A stretch of 22,322 nucleotides of DNA from Lewinellaceae bacterium (GTDB lineage Bacteria; Bacteroidota; Bacteroidia; Chitinophagales; Saprospiraceae): contig JADJOD010000045.1 in assembly GCA_016713985.1 (NCBI GenBank), forward strand, positions 1 through 22,322. Reading direction: 5' to 3'. Numbering within the stretch: position 1 is the stretch's first letter; each line of letters opens with the position of its first letter. Both the position numbers and the translations under genes were made by a program. This document shows, piece by piece, positions 1-5,860 of the stretch. The notes beneath the pieces were generated by a model. That model made no database searches and was not told the origin of the DNA. It worked only from the letters and a program-made list of their open reading frames with translations.

Positions 1-149
1 TCAATAGGTTGCGATCAATAAATGCGCGGTTTGCCCCTGCCCGTTTTGTTTTTTGAAGCGGCAGCAATACGACCTTAAAAGCCTTAAAAATCGTTAGCAA
101 GCGTAAAATGCGCAGCATTTGGCGAGGAAGTAAGCAGTGGCTGCGGGAG
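1..149 (+). repeat. Repeat copy R1 (cut by window start)
   Basis: Bases 1-149 are identical to 2137-2285 (constant offset of 2136), by direct comparison. Similarity fades just after, around the shared CACGAAAAGCC. The copy begins inside the family unit, so more of it probably lies left of the window. It contains no convincing gene: the overlapping open frames are low-complexity and not shared between copies. Confidence 0.85.
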
Positions 150-154
150 CTCGT

Positions 155-540
155 TCACGAAAAGCCAATGCTTACTGCCTTGCAGCATTCGGGAATGCAC
201 GCTTGCTAACGATTTTTAAAACAGATTTGTTGCGTATTGCGACGCATTTAACACAAAAAATATCAAAACACACGCAGCGTACACGAGATATTAAACATAA
301 ACGGCTAAACGCCAATGAAATAACAAATATCCCGTCGCGGCGTACACGAAAAAAAACAAAACGGGCAGGGGCAGGCGGGTAAAGCGGTTTGCGGGCATTT
401 ATTGATCGCGGCGTAACAGCCATTTTTTGAAAACCGTTTTGAAAATGGCAAAAAGCGCTTCGACAATCAAAGATTGACAAAATGCTTTTATGTAATCCAT
501 TTTTCAAAACTTGACTGCCACCAACTATGCATTAACGACT
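155..540 (-). repeat. Diverged inverted repeat copy R2
   Basis: Read on the minus strand, this stretch shares blocks in order with R3: GTTGGTGGCA, TTTTCAAAAAATG, GCGATCAATAAATG, CCCCTGCCCGTTTTG and AAAATCGTTAGCAAGCGT. Extra sequence of roughly 100 bases is interleaved at two places. Next to R1 it forms a large interrupted palindrome: AAAAATCGTTAGCAAGCGT on the plus strand near 86-104 pairs with its complement near 199-217. With the hairpin below, this accounts for the whole gene-free stretch 1-606. I see no gene in it. Confidence 0.65.
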
Positions 541-559
541 ATAATTTCTTAGAGAGAAA

Positions 560-579
560 CTACAGCGTCAATGCTGTAG
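560..579 (+). promoter_or_regulatory. Hairpin just upstream of lipoprotein gene
   Basis: A perfect 7-bp stem (CTACAGC / GCTGTAG) with a 6-base loop ends one base before an in-frame ATG at 580. It could be a leader structure or the end of the repeat unit; no U-run follows, so it is not a typical terminator. Function is inferred only from position. Confidence 0.3.
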
Positions 580-606
580 ATGGGCGAGACAAAAAAAGAT
601 AAAAAT

Positions 607-1152
607 ATGCAGTATCTAAAATCAAAAATCAAAGTTCAGGTTTTGAAGGCATATATGCCTTTCTTGTTTATTTTGGTAGTCATTGGTTCATGTGAAAATC
701 GAACTGAACCTAAAAAAGAGATTCCAACTAAATATCCTAAACAATTATCAGTTAAAGAAATTTTTGAATTGCAAGATGTCGAGAGCCAAGAAGCGATTCG
801 AAGGCTTGAAAATTCTGGCTACAAGTATGAACTGGATTTGAATAAAGAAGGTACAGTTTGTAGTGTCTATGCTTTTGATTTACGAGAGGACAAAACAGCA
901 TCTCAAAGGATTTGTGTCGGTCATCGTGACGGAAAAAAATATCTTGCAATCCATACATACGATAATACAGGAAGTAGTTTTCATAATTTCTTGAAAGAAG
1001 AATGTGAAAAAATTGGAGTTAAGCGTAAAACAAAGTATAAATCCACTTCTAACGTGCCATGTGATGAATGGAAAGTAAGACTTAAAACACTAAATTTTTG
1101 TGAAGGTGTCGAACACGGACACGCAATATACCTTGTAGAAGTATTAGAATAG
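607..1152 (+). CDS. Unknown lipoprotein, AT-rich
   Basis: I do not recognise the family. The product is about 181 residues. A basic N-terminus (MQYLKSKIKVQVLK) and a hydrophobic stretch (PFLFILVVIG) lead to SCEN, a plausible lipobox, so it is probably lipid-anchored in the envelope. An in-frame ATG at 580 would add nine polar residues; 607 is preferred because it gives a normal signal-peptide layout. The rest is soluble, charged and has four further cysteines (CSVY, RICVG, EECEK, PCDEW, plus NFCEG near the end), which could form disulfides. Base composition is far more AT-rich than the core genes in the window. It sits between repeat copies and 44 bases before the Rpn gene, which has its own promoter-like box, so it is best read as cargo of the same accessory cassette. 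Confidence 0.6.
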   Translation: MQYLKSKIKVQVLKAYMPFLFILVVIGSCENRTEPKKEIPTKYPKQLSVKEIFELQDVESQEAIRRLENSGYKYELDLNKEGTVCSVYAFDLREDKTASQRICVGHRDGKKYLAIHTYDNTGSSFHNFLKEECEKIGVKRKTKYKSTSNVPCDEWKVRLKTLNFCEGVEHGHAIYLVEVLE

Positions 1153-1172
1153 GCAAAACGAACGATTTTTCG

Positions 1173-1180
1173 TACTTTTG
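1173..1180 (+). promoter_or_regulatory. Promoter -7 box for Rpn gene
   Basis: TACTTTTG matches the Bacteroidota TAnnTTTG element exactly and is followed by CACC, as is usual near starts in this phylum. It lies 16 bases before the ATG at 1197, implying a very short leader. No clear -33 TTTG is visible. Confidence 0.5.
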
Positions 1181-1196
1181 CACCAAAATTTGAGCA

Positions 1197-2039
1197 ATGA
1201 AATTTGTTGATGTAAAAAACGATATTGCGTTTCGTAAGATTTTCGGCAACGAAAACCGAAAAGAAACGCTCATTTCTTTTCTGAACGCAGTGCTTGATTT
1301 TCACGGTGATCAGCGCATCACGCAGGTAAATATCCTCAATCCGTACCAACTTCCCAAACTTAAAGGCGGTAAAGTAACCATCATTGACGTGAAGGCAACC
1401 GACCAAGTTGGTCGAACTTATATCGTAGAGATGCAAGTCGGAGACATTGACGGCTTCGAGAAGCGGGTACTTTTCTACTCCTCGAAAAGTTACTCTGACC
1501 AAATCAAACGGGCGGATTTCTACCGAAAACTGCGCCCCGTGATTTTCATAGGCATACTTGACTTCGAGCACACAGAAAATAAAAAATATATAAGCCGTAG
1601 TCAAGTTCGGGACATCGAGACGGGAGAACAGACCATAAAGGATATGGAGTTTACTTTCATTGAATTGCCAAAATTCAAATTGGAACTGGATGAACTTAAA
1701 ACCTTGACTGAAAAATGGGTTTACTTCATCAAAAATGCTGAAAACCTCGAAGTTGTTCCAGAGAATATTAATGATGAAGGCTTGAAATCAGCATACGAAG
1801 AAGCCAATGTCCAAACGTGGACACAAGAAGAATTGGACGCTTATGAGTATGCATTTATGCGAGAAGAGGATGAAAGAGCAAGGCTAGACAAAGCTAAAAA
1901 AGATGGAAAAGAAGAAGGTCAAGAAGAAGCGGTTTTAGGTTTTTTTGGCAATGGTGCTTCGATTGAGTTAATTGCTAAATCTCTGAAAATTTCAGAAGAT
2001 AAAGTTCGACAAATTATTGAAAATCAATCGAATAAATAA
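1197..2039 (+). CDS. Rpn family PD-(D/E)XK nuclease / putative transposase
   Basis: 280 residues, the usual size for the Rpn/PDDEXK_2 family (Bacteroidota type). The start MKFVDVKNDIAFRKIFG is the family's typical N-terminus. The PD-(D/E)XK core is visible as D64 in TIIDVKA and E78-x-Q80 in YIVEMQV, with conserved YSSKSYSDQI after it. The C-terminal part has a charged, probably helical linker (KAKKDGKEEGQEEA) and a short helix-turn-helix-like tail (ASIELIAKSLKISEDKVRQII), also common in this family. E. coli RpnA-type proteins are DNA endonucleases that stimulate RecA-independent recombination; other members are implicated in phage defence. The gene lies between inverted intergenic repeats, fitting a recombination-prone cassette. 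Activity here is inferred; the catalytic residues look intact. Confidence 0.88.
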   Translation: MKFVDVKNDIAFRKIFGNENRKETLISFLNAVLDFHGDQRITQVNILNPYQLPKLKGGKVTIIDVKATDQVGRTYIVEMQVGDIDGFEKRVLFYSSKSYSDQIKRADFYRKLRPVIFIGILDFEHTENKKYISRSQVRDIETGEQTIKDMEFTFIELPKFKLELDELKTLTEKWVYFIKNAENLEVVPENINDEGLKSAYEEANVQTWTQEELDAYEYAFMREEDERARLDKAKKDGKEEGQEEAVLGFFGNGASIELIAKSLKISEDKVRQIIENQSNK

Positions 2040-2041
2040 AC

Positions 2042-2059
2042 GCCCATCTTTGCATGGGC
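2042..2059 (+). terminator. Weak hairpin after Rpn gene
   Basis: A perfect 6-bp stem (GCCCAT / ATGGGC) with a 6-base loop starts three bases after the Rpn stop codon. No U-run follows, so termination is uncertain. Confidence 0.3.
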
Positions 2060-2074
2060 TGCCAACCGCTTCCT

Positions 2075-2310
2075 AAACGTCGCGGCTAACAGCCATGCCC
2101 CCGTTGGTGGCAATAATTTTCAAAAAATGCTGATTATCAATAGGTTGCGATCAATAAATGCGCGGTTTGCCCCTGCCCGTTTTGTTTTTTGAAGCGGCAG
2201 CAATACGACCTTAAAAGCCTTAAAAATCGTTAGCAAGCGTAAAATGCGCAGCATTTGGCGAGGAAGTAAGCAGTGGCTGCGGGAGGCTTGGCTCACGAAA
2301 AGCCGGATGC
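2075..2310 (+). repeat. Repeat copy R3
   Basis: This is the most complete copy seen: GTCGCGGCTAACAGCCAT, then GTTGGTGGCAATAATTTTC, then the 149-base block 2137-2285 identical to R1. The match to R1 fades beyond CACGAAAAGCC near 2305. It is inverted relative to R2, so R2 and R3 bracket the two genes at 607-2039 with the same end of the unit facing inward. Confidence 0.75.
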
Positions 2311-2547
2311 TTTTCGAAAAATTTACCCTGGCCGCAGGTCGGAGACACTGCCGCGGCGCTGCCTTGGGCAAAGTGGGCAGGTGCGGAAGATCTGATGAGG
2401 CGAAAAAAAATCGTCCGCCTCCCGAATCGAGCTATCTTTGAAGCATCACCGCCATCCGGGTCCGGGCGATGGCACGCGCGACTTGAGTGGAACGGGGAGC
2501 GTTTTTTTCACCGTTTGCGTTAGCCGAAAAAAAGAAAAAGCCAGAAA
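2311..2547. other. Intergenic leader with promoter-like box
   Basis: No gene is supported here; the overlapping plus-strand frame at 2244-2441 begins inside the repeat and looks non-coding. TATCTTTG at 2433-2440 matches TAnnTTTG and could drive the lipoprotein gene at 2548, giving a leader of about 100 bases. GCCATC...GATGGC near 2451-2473 is a weak hairpin. Confidence 0.35.
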
Positions 2548-3180
2548 GTGAACAGACTTATGTTGAATTCCATCATTTGGATCTTAGCGCTTTCGTTAAC
2601 AACTTGCTCAAATCGGGCAAATGACAAGTCAGTTAATGAAACGGTTTCCGAAAGTTCGTTGCATCCTTCTCAAAATACAGGCTCTTCTAAAACTGATAGC
2701 CTGATAACAGGGAAACTTGAACTTGCTAAAATCTATACTCAGGCAATTGCAGAATACATGGGAGCGGTTTACAAAAAGGAAAACACGAATTTTGACACCC
2801 TGTTTTTTGGAAAGCAATCTGGTTTTCCGGATATAGATTTGCCAACAACAATTAACGGGGCAAAGATTCATATATTGAACCAGGAAGAGGTTAATAACAA
2901 TAAGCCAACCTACTGCAAGTCTTCACCTTATATAAATTTAATTGGGTTTGTCGAGAATGATACAGCAGAATTTATCTTCGTCACTTTCTACCCCGGATTT
3001 AATCATCAATACGATTGCTACATAAATTTCAGATACAACTCCGAAAAAAAGGAATTCGATTTGGATAAATTGCGAATCGAAGCGCTCATTCGTAACAAAG
3101 AAGGAAAGGTCGATCATTATGCTATTTACGAAGACGGCAAATATGTTGGGGACAAACCAATAGAAGGAAATAAAAAATAA
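2548..3180 (+). CDS. Unknown lipoprotein, AT-rich
   Basis: 210 residues from a GTG start; an ATG at 2560 is the alternative. GTG is preferred because it gives the signal peptide a basic residue (MNRLMLNSIIWILALSLTTC). The cysteine after LSLTT is a plausible lipidation site. After a polar Ser/Asn-rich linker (residues about 22-55) comes a compact domain of about 150 residues with helical KLELAKIYTQAIAEYMGAV and beta-rich, aromatic segments (INLIGFV, EFIFVTFYPGF, CYINFRY). I do not recognise a named family and assign no function. It stands alone, with its own promoter-like box at 2433 and a strong terminator at 3210. Its composition is AT-rich compared with the downstream genes, as for the lipoproteins at 607 and 19354, suggesting accessory DNA. 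Confidence 0.65.
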   Translation: MNRLMLNSIIWILALSLTTCSNRANDKSVNETVSESSLHPSQNTGSSKTDSLITGKLELAKIYTQAIAEYMGAVYKKENTNFDTLFFGKQSGFPDIDLPTTINGAKIHILNQEEVNNNKPTYCKSSPYINLIGFVENDTAEFIFVTFYPGFNHQYDCYINFRYNSEKKEFDLDKLRIEALIRNKEGKVDHYAIYEDGKYVGDKPIEGNKK

Positions 3181-3209
3181 AAGGGCGCTGATTCAGGTTG
3201 CCTGAAATG

Positions 3210-3247
3210 AAAAAAGTGAAGCCGGCGCGCAGCCGCTTCACTTTTTT
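3210..3247. terminator. Bidirectional rho-independent terminator
   Basis: AAAAAAGTGAAG and CTTCACTTTTTT form a perfect 12-bp stem, extended inward by CGGC/GCCG around a bulged C, with a T run on the plus strand and a matching A run serving the minus strand. It lies between convergent genes (lipoprotein, plus; carbonic anhydrase, minus). A second weaker inverted repeat (GGTTACC 3264-3270 / GGTAACC 3285-3291) follows. Confidence 0.85.
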
Positions 3248-3337
3248 GGAAAGAAATCTTTGGGGTTACCAATTTTTCGGGCCGGGTAACCGCTCGCCCA
3301 TATCGTTCAAAACGTTTGCCTCCTCCTTTTGGACAAA

Positions 3338-4120
3338 TTATCCTTTGTGGTGCTTGATAATCCGACCGTCGAGCGGCTGTACCGGGCGGGCGTTTTCGTG
3401 CTCCAGGTGTTCAAAATGCTCAATCTGGTCCAGAGAAGCTTCGATTGGGTGTTCCATCACGATCCAGGTCACGATTTCGGAGCAGGGAGGGGTGGTGAGC
3501 GAACCGGAATAGGTGAAATAACTCTTGTCGGAAGGCATGAAGTCGGTGGCACTGAAGGTTTCGGCGGCTTCATAAGTAGCGTCTTTGGTTTCCGGCAGGT
3601 GGCTTACAAAATGCTCCAACGTGGCGTTTTCTGCCCCTTCTTCCACCAATACTCCGATAACGGCAAGTTTGCCAGTGCCCGCATTTTTGTGTACAAAGTG
3701 CATTTCCATGGGCGCGTGTGCGCCGTTCACTTCATGCTCGCTATGGGTATGGGTATGAAATTGAAGCAGGTCGTACTTTTCTCCATTGACCACGATGCTG
3801 CTTCCTGCGTCAAAGTTAAATTGGATGGTGTGGCCTTTGTTCACGATATGGGTTGCCGTGGCCGTATAGGTTTGGGGAATATCCGTCAATGCGACATCGT
3901 CTGTGGCGCCGGCAATGTTGACCGGTGATTGTGAATTGCCATTACATTCGGAATCCAGGCAAAGGTCCCCCCAATGCTCCGGGCCGAGGTCTCCATCATA
4001 CTCAAACTCAACTGCATCGCAGGATTGGGGCGTCTTGGGGTCGTCTTTACAGGCGATGTTGAAAAGCAGCAAACTCAAGGTCATCAGGGAAAGCAACGGG
4101 TTTTTCATAAATGTTGTCAT
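3338..4120 (-). CDS. Alpha-class carbonic anhydrase, lipoprotein
   Basis: 260 residues. Alpha-carbonic anhydrases hydrate CO2 to bicarbonate at a zinc site. Visible hallmarks: GNSQSPVNI (residues 61-69), zinc ligands H122 and H124 in LLQFHTHTHSEH plus H141 in MEMHFVH, and the threonine/proline/cysteine motif LTTPPCSE. Cys59 (SECNG) and the TPPC cysteine sit where bacterial members form a disulfide. The leader MKNPLLSLMTLSLLLFNIAC ends in a lipobox, so it should be anchored in the envelope and act outside the cytoplasm. Start is ATG at 4120; ATG at 4108 (MKNPLL) is an equally good alternative. The usual FHFHAPSEH motif reads FHTHTHSEH here, giving an unusually His-rich edge to the active site. 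It is divergent from the sigma-factor gene, with 268 bases between. Confidence 0.93.
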   Translation of the reverse strand: MTTFMKNPLLSLMTLSLLLFNIACKDDPKTPQSCDAVEFEYDGDLGPEHWGDLCLDSECNGNSQSPVNIAGATDDVALTDIPQTYTATATHIVNKGHTIQFNFDAGSSIVVNGEKYDLLQFHTHTHSEHEVNGAHAPMEMHFVHKNAGTGKLAVIGVLVEEGAENATLEHFVSHLPETKDATYEAAETFSATDFMPSDKSYFTYSGSLTTPPCSEIVTWIVMEHPIEASLDQIEHFEHLEHENARPVQPLDGRIIKHHKG

Positions 4121-4321
4121 TTGAAAAAGTTTTAAGTTTTATAAAGAATGGAAAAATCAAGGCGGCAAGGCTTTTTAAAAAATTTGCATGGGTTTGCCCA
4201 ACCATACGCCTTTGGAGGTATATCCCGGCAACTTTCCCGAGGTGACCCTGATCCCTCATTTTTTTTTAATTTTTTTTTGATGCTACTCCTTTTCTTCAGA
4301 ACATGCTGAGCATGAATCACC

Positions 4322-4344
4322 CGGGCGGAAAAGATTTCCGCCCG
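4322..4344. promoter_or_regulatory. Perfect palindrome overlapping sigma-gene promoter
   Basis: CGGGCGGAAA and TTTCCGCCCG form a perfect 10-bp inverted repeat with a 3-base centre (AGA). It ends six bases before the presumed -7 box and covers the -33 region, so a dimeric regulator binding here would overlap RNA polymerase. A role as operator or autoregulatory site is inferred. The rest of the 268-base gap to the carbonic anhydrase gene holds poly-T runs near 4260-4280 and no gene I can support. Confidence 0.45.
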
Positions 4345-4349
4345 ACTAC

Positions 4350-4357
4350 TTACTTTG
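4350..4357 (+). promoter_or_regulatory. Promoter -7 box for sigma/CHAT operon
   Basis: TTACTTTG differs from TAnnTTTG at one base and is followed by CGCCC. It lies 31 bases before the ATG at 4389, a normal distance for this phylum. Confidence 0.45.
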
Positions 4358-4388
4358 CGCCCTGCCAATACCACTAAGATTACGCCGG

Positions 4389-4991
4389 ATGGAGCACAAT
4401 GATTTACACTACATTAAAGGGATATTATCCAACGACTCAGCATCATTGGAAACGGTGTACCGCAAATTTTTGCCTCCCCTGTACGGGATGCTTCGTCACA
4501 ACGGGGGAAGTTTTGAGGATGCAAAAGACGTTTTCCAGGAGGCCATAGTCGTCGTGTTCCATCATGCCGCCCGCCCCGGTTTTCAACTTACCGCCTCCTT
4601 CCAGTCCTATCTGATCGGGATCGGCCGGTTCATTTGGCTGCGGCAATTGAAAAAAAACGCCCGCACGGAGGTCACTTCTGACAGGGAGGATGGATTTGAC
4701 TTAGATGCTGATCTGGAACAGCTGATTTTTGAATCGGAAAAACAAATGTTGTTCCGTGAAAAATTTGCACACCTGGGTCAGGATTGTCAACAATTACTCC
4801 AGCGCTTTTTCGACCGCGAACCACTGAGCGTCATTGCCAGTGATATGGGTTACACCGATGATTATGTCAAAAAGAAAAACAAGGTTTGTAAAGGGAAACT
4901 GATGGAATTGATCCAAAACGATGCTCGTTTTGGCGAGTTGACAACACCGTTATTTGAACCAAAAAAACAACGCGCCTCACATGGAGGATAA
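4389..4991 (+). CDS. ECF-type RNA polymerase sigma factor
   Basis: 200 residues with the two-domain layout of extracytoplasmic-function sigma factors. The sigma-2 region spans about residues 15-85, with LETVYRKFLPPLYGML and FEDAKDVFQEAIVVVF (the -10-recognition helix) and FQSYLIGIGRFIWLRQLKK. Sigma-4 spans about 135-190, with CQQLLQRFFDREPLSVIASDM (recognition-helix hairpin) and YVKKKNKVCKGKLMELI. It would direct RNA polymerase to a small regulon, unknown here. The ATG at 4389 follows a promoter-like box and a palindrome. Its last 11 bases overlap the start of a membrane protein with anti-sigma-like layout, indicating translational coupling, and a TPR-CHAT protease gene follows. The tail after residue 180 (PKKQRASHGG) is a basic extension of unknown role. 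Confidence 0.9.
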   Translation: MEHNDLHYIKGILSNDSASLETVYRKFLPPLYGMLRHNGGSFEDAKDVFQEAIVVVFHHAARPGFQLTASFQSYLIGIGRFIWLRQLKKNARTEVTSDREDGFDLDADLEQLIFESEKQMLFREKFAHLGQDCQQLLQRFFDREPLSVIASDMGYTDDYVKKKNKVCKGKLMELIQNDARFGELTTPLFEPKKQRASHGG

Positions 4992-5808
4992 CATAGACGA
5001 CCTGATTGCCGATTTCCTGTCGGGCAACATGGACCCGGCAACCCGCGACCGTTTTGAACAACGACTTGCCGCCGAACCTGAGCTGGCTGCCCGTGTGGCA
5101 CTCGAACGGGATATTGCCACAGCGCTGGACGCATTCTCTCCGGAAAACAAACTCCGGGCAAATCTGAGGCAGATCGCAGATAAATACCCGTCGCTTGAAA
5201 GTTTTGCGCCGTATTCGGGGGAACGCAGGGGCATAAAGGCGCGCAACCGGTGGATTATTGCCGCCGGTCTGTTGATCCTGGGCGCGTTGGCATATTGGCA
5301 ATTCCAGCCGGAGGAAAAACCACTCTCGCAGCCCGATCGCGGGTTGCCGGCAATACCTGCCGAAGAGGAGGTGCAGAAAACACAGGAGGTGGAAAAACCA
5401 AGTCCTGCGAAACAACAACCCATTGCCGCCGCCTACCAACCAATCCCGAAACTGGAATCCTATATTGGCTCGCAAATGAGAAGCGGCGCGTTTCAAATCC
5501 TTTTGGATGAACCCAAAAGCGGCGCAAATTTTCTCCGCTCTGCCAACCGGTTGACATTCCGGCTTTCCGGAAAAGTGGAAGGTTCGGTTCCGGCAGGCGC
5601 CGGGCTCAACCTGCTGATTTTCAGCAACAACCAAAAGGATTTTGAGGATTTGCGCGCCGTAGAAAGCCGGGTACTCGAAATCAATCCGGACGGAACATTC
5701 CTGATCAGACAACAATGGACACTACCGCCGGGACTTTATTACTTGGTGATTGAAGATCAGCAGTCGGGCGAGTGGTTGTTGGTGGATAAGTTTTTGGTAA
5801 AGGCCTGA
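4981..5808 (+). CDS. Single-pass membrane protein, putative anti-sigma factor
   Basis: 275 residues from the ATG at 4981, which overlaps the sigma gene by 11 bases; an upstream TTG at 4954 is less likely. Layout: a helical acidic N-terminal cytoplasmic part (about 1-70) containing DDLIADFLSGNMDP and FEQRLAAEPELAARVALERD, which resembles the short N-terminal helices of Bacteroidota anti-sigma-like proteins. No zinc-binding HxxxCxxC is present. One transmembrane helix follows (about 91-108, WIIAAGLLILGALAYWQF), then a Pro/Glu-rich linker (about 109-160) and a beta-rich C-terminal domain (about 165-275) with FRLSGKVEGSVPAGAGLNLL and LPPGLYYLVIED. The orientation (basic RRGIKARNR before the helix) places the C-terminus outside the cytoplasm. 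Pairing with the overlapping sigma gene suggests it holds the sigma factor at the membrane; that role is inferred from context. Confidence 0.7.
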   Translation: MEDNIDDLIADFLSGNMDPATRDRFEQRLAAEPELAARVALERDIATALDAFSPENKLRANLRQIADKYPSLESFAPYSGERRGIKARNRWIIAAGLLILGALAYWQFQPEEKPLSQPDRGLPAIPAEEEVQKTQEVEKPSPAKQQPIAAAYQPIPKLESYIGSQMRSGAFQILLDEPKSGANFLRSANRLTFRLSGKVEGSVPAGAGLNLLIFSNNQKDFEDLRAVESRVLEINPDGTFLIRQQWTLPPGLYYLVIEDQQSGEWLLVDKFLVKA

Positions 5809-5832
5809 GTGATTTCGCTTCAGAAAATTTTG

Positions 5833-5840
5833 AAACTTTG
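5833..5840 (+). promoter_or_regulatory. Possible internal promoter for TPR-CHAT gene
   Basis: AAACTTTG, followed by CGG, matches TAnnTTTG at seven of eight positions, 20 bases before the ATG at 5861. The protease gene may therefore have its own promoter as well as readthrough from the sigma gene. Confidence 0.35.
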
Positions 5841-5860
5841 CGGTGTACCATTCCAAACTT

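Larger units (their letters stand above)
1..2310. mobile_element. Candidate repeat-bounded cassette with Rpn nuclease
   Basis: Two AT-richer genes (lipoprotein and Rpn nuclease) are enclosed by inverted copies R2 and R3 and by direct copies R1 and R3. Rpn nucleases are linked to recombination. No integrase, DDE transposase, clear terminal inverted repeat or target-site duplication is seen, so mobility is an inference and the true boundaries are unknown. Confidence 0.3.

Noticed and set aside
137..507. Open frames on both strands in the first 500 bases
   Set aside because: They lie inside repeats R1/R2, have low-complexity basic or aromatic composition and are not preserved between repeat copies.
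2120..2441. Open frames in R3 on both strands
   Set aside because: They begin in the repeat and run into unrelated DNA; no signal of a real protein.
3329..3928. 199-residue plus-strand frame
   Set aside because: Fully antisense to the carbonic anhydrase, whose motifs are clear.
4047..4374. Minus-strand frames between carbonic anhydrase and sigma gene
   Set aside because: Composition includes poly-Lys/Phe from the T runs, no start context, and they overlap the promoter region.
4867..5715. 282-residue minus-strand frame
   Set aside because: Antisense shadow of the membrane anti-sigma-like gene, with Arg/Cys/Gly-rich composition.
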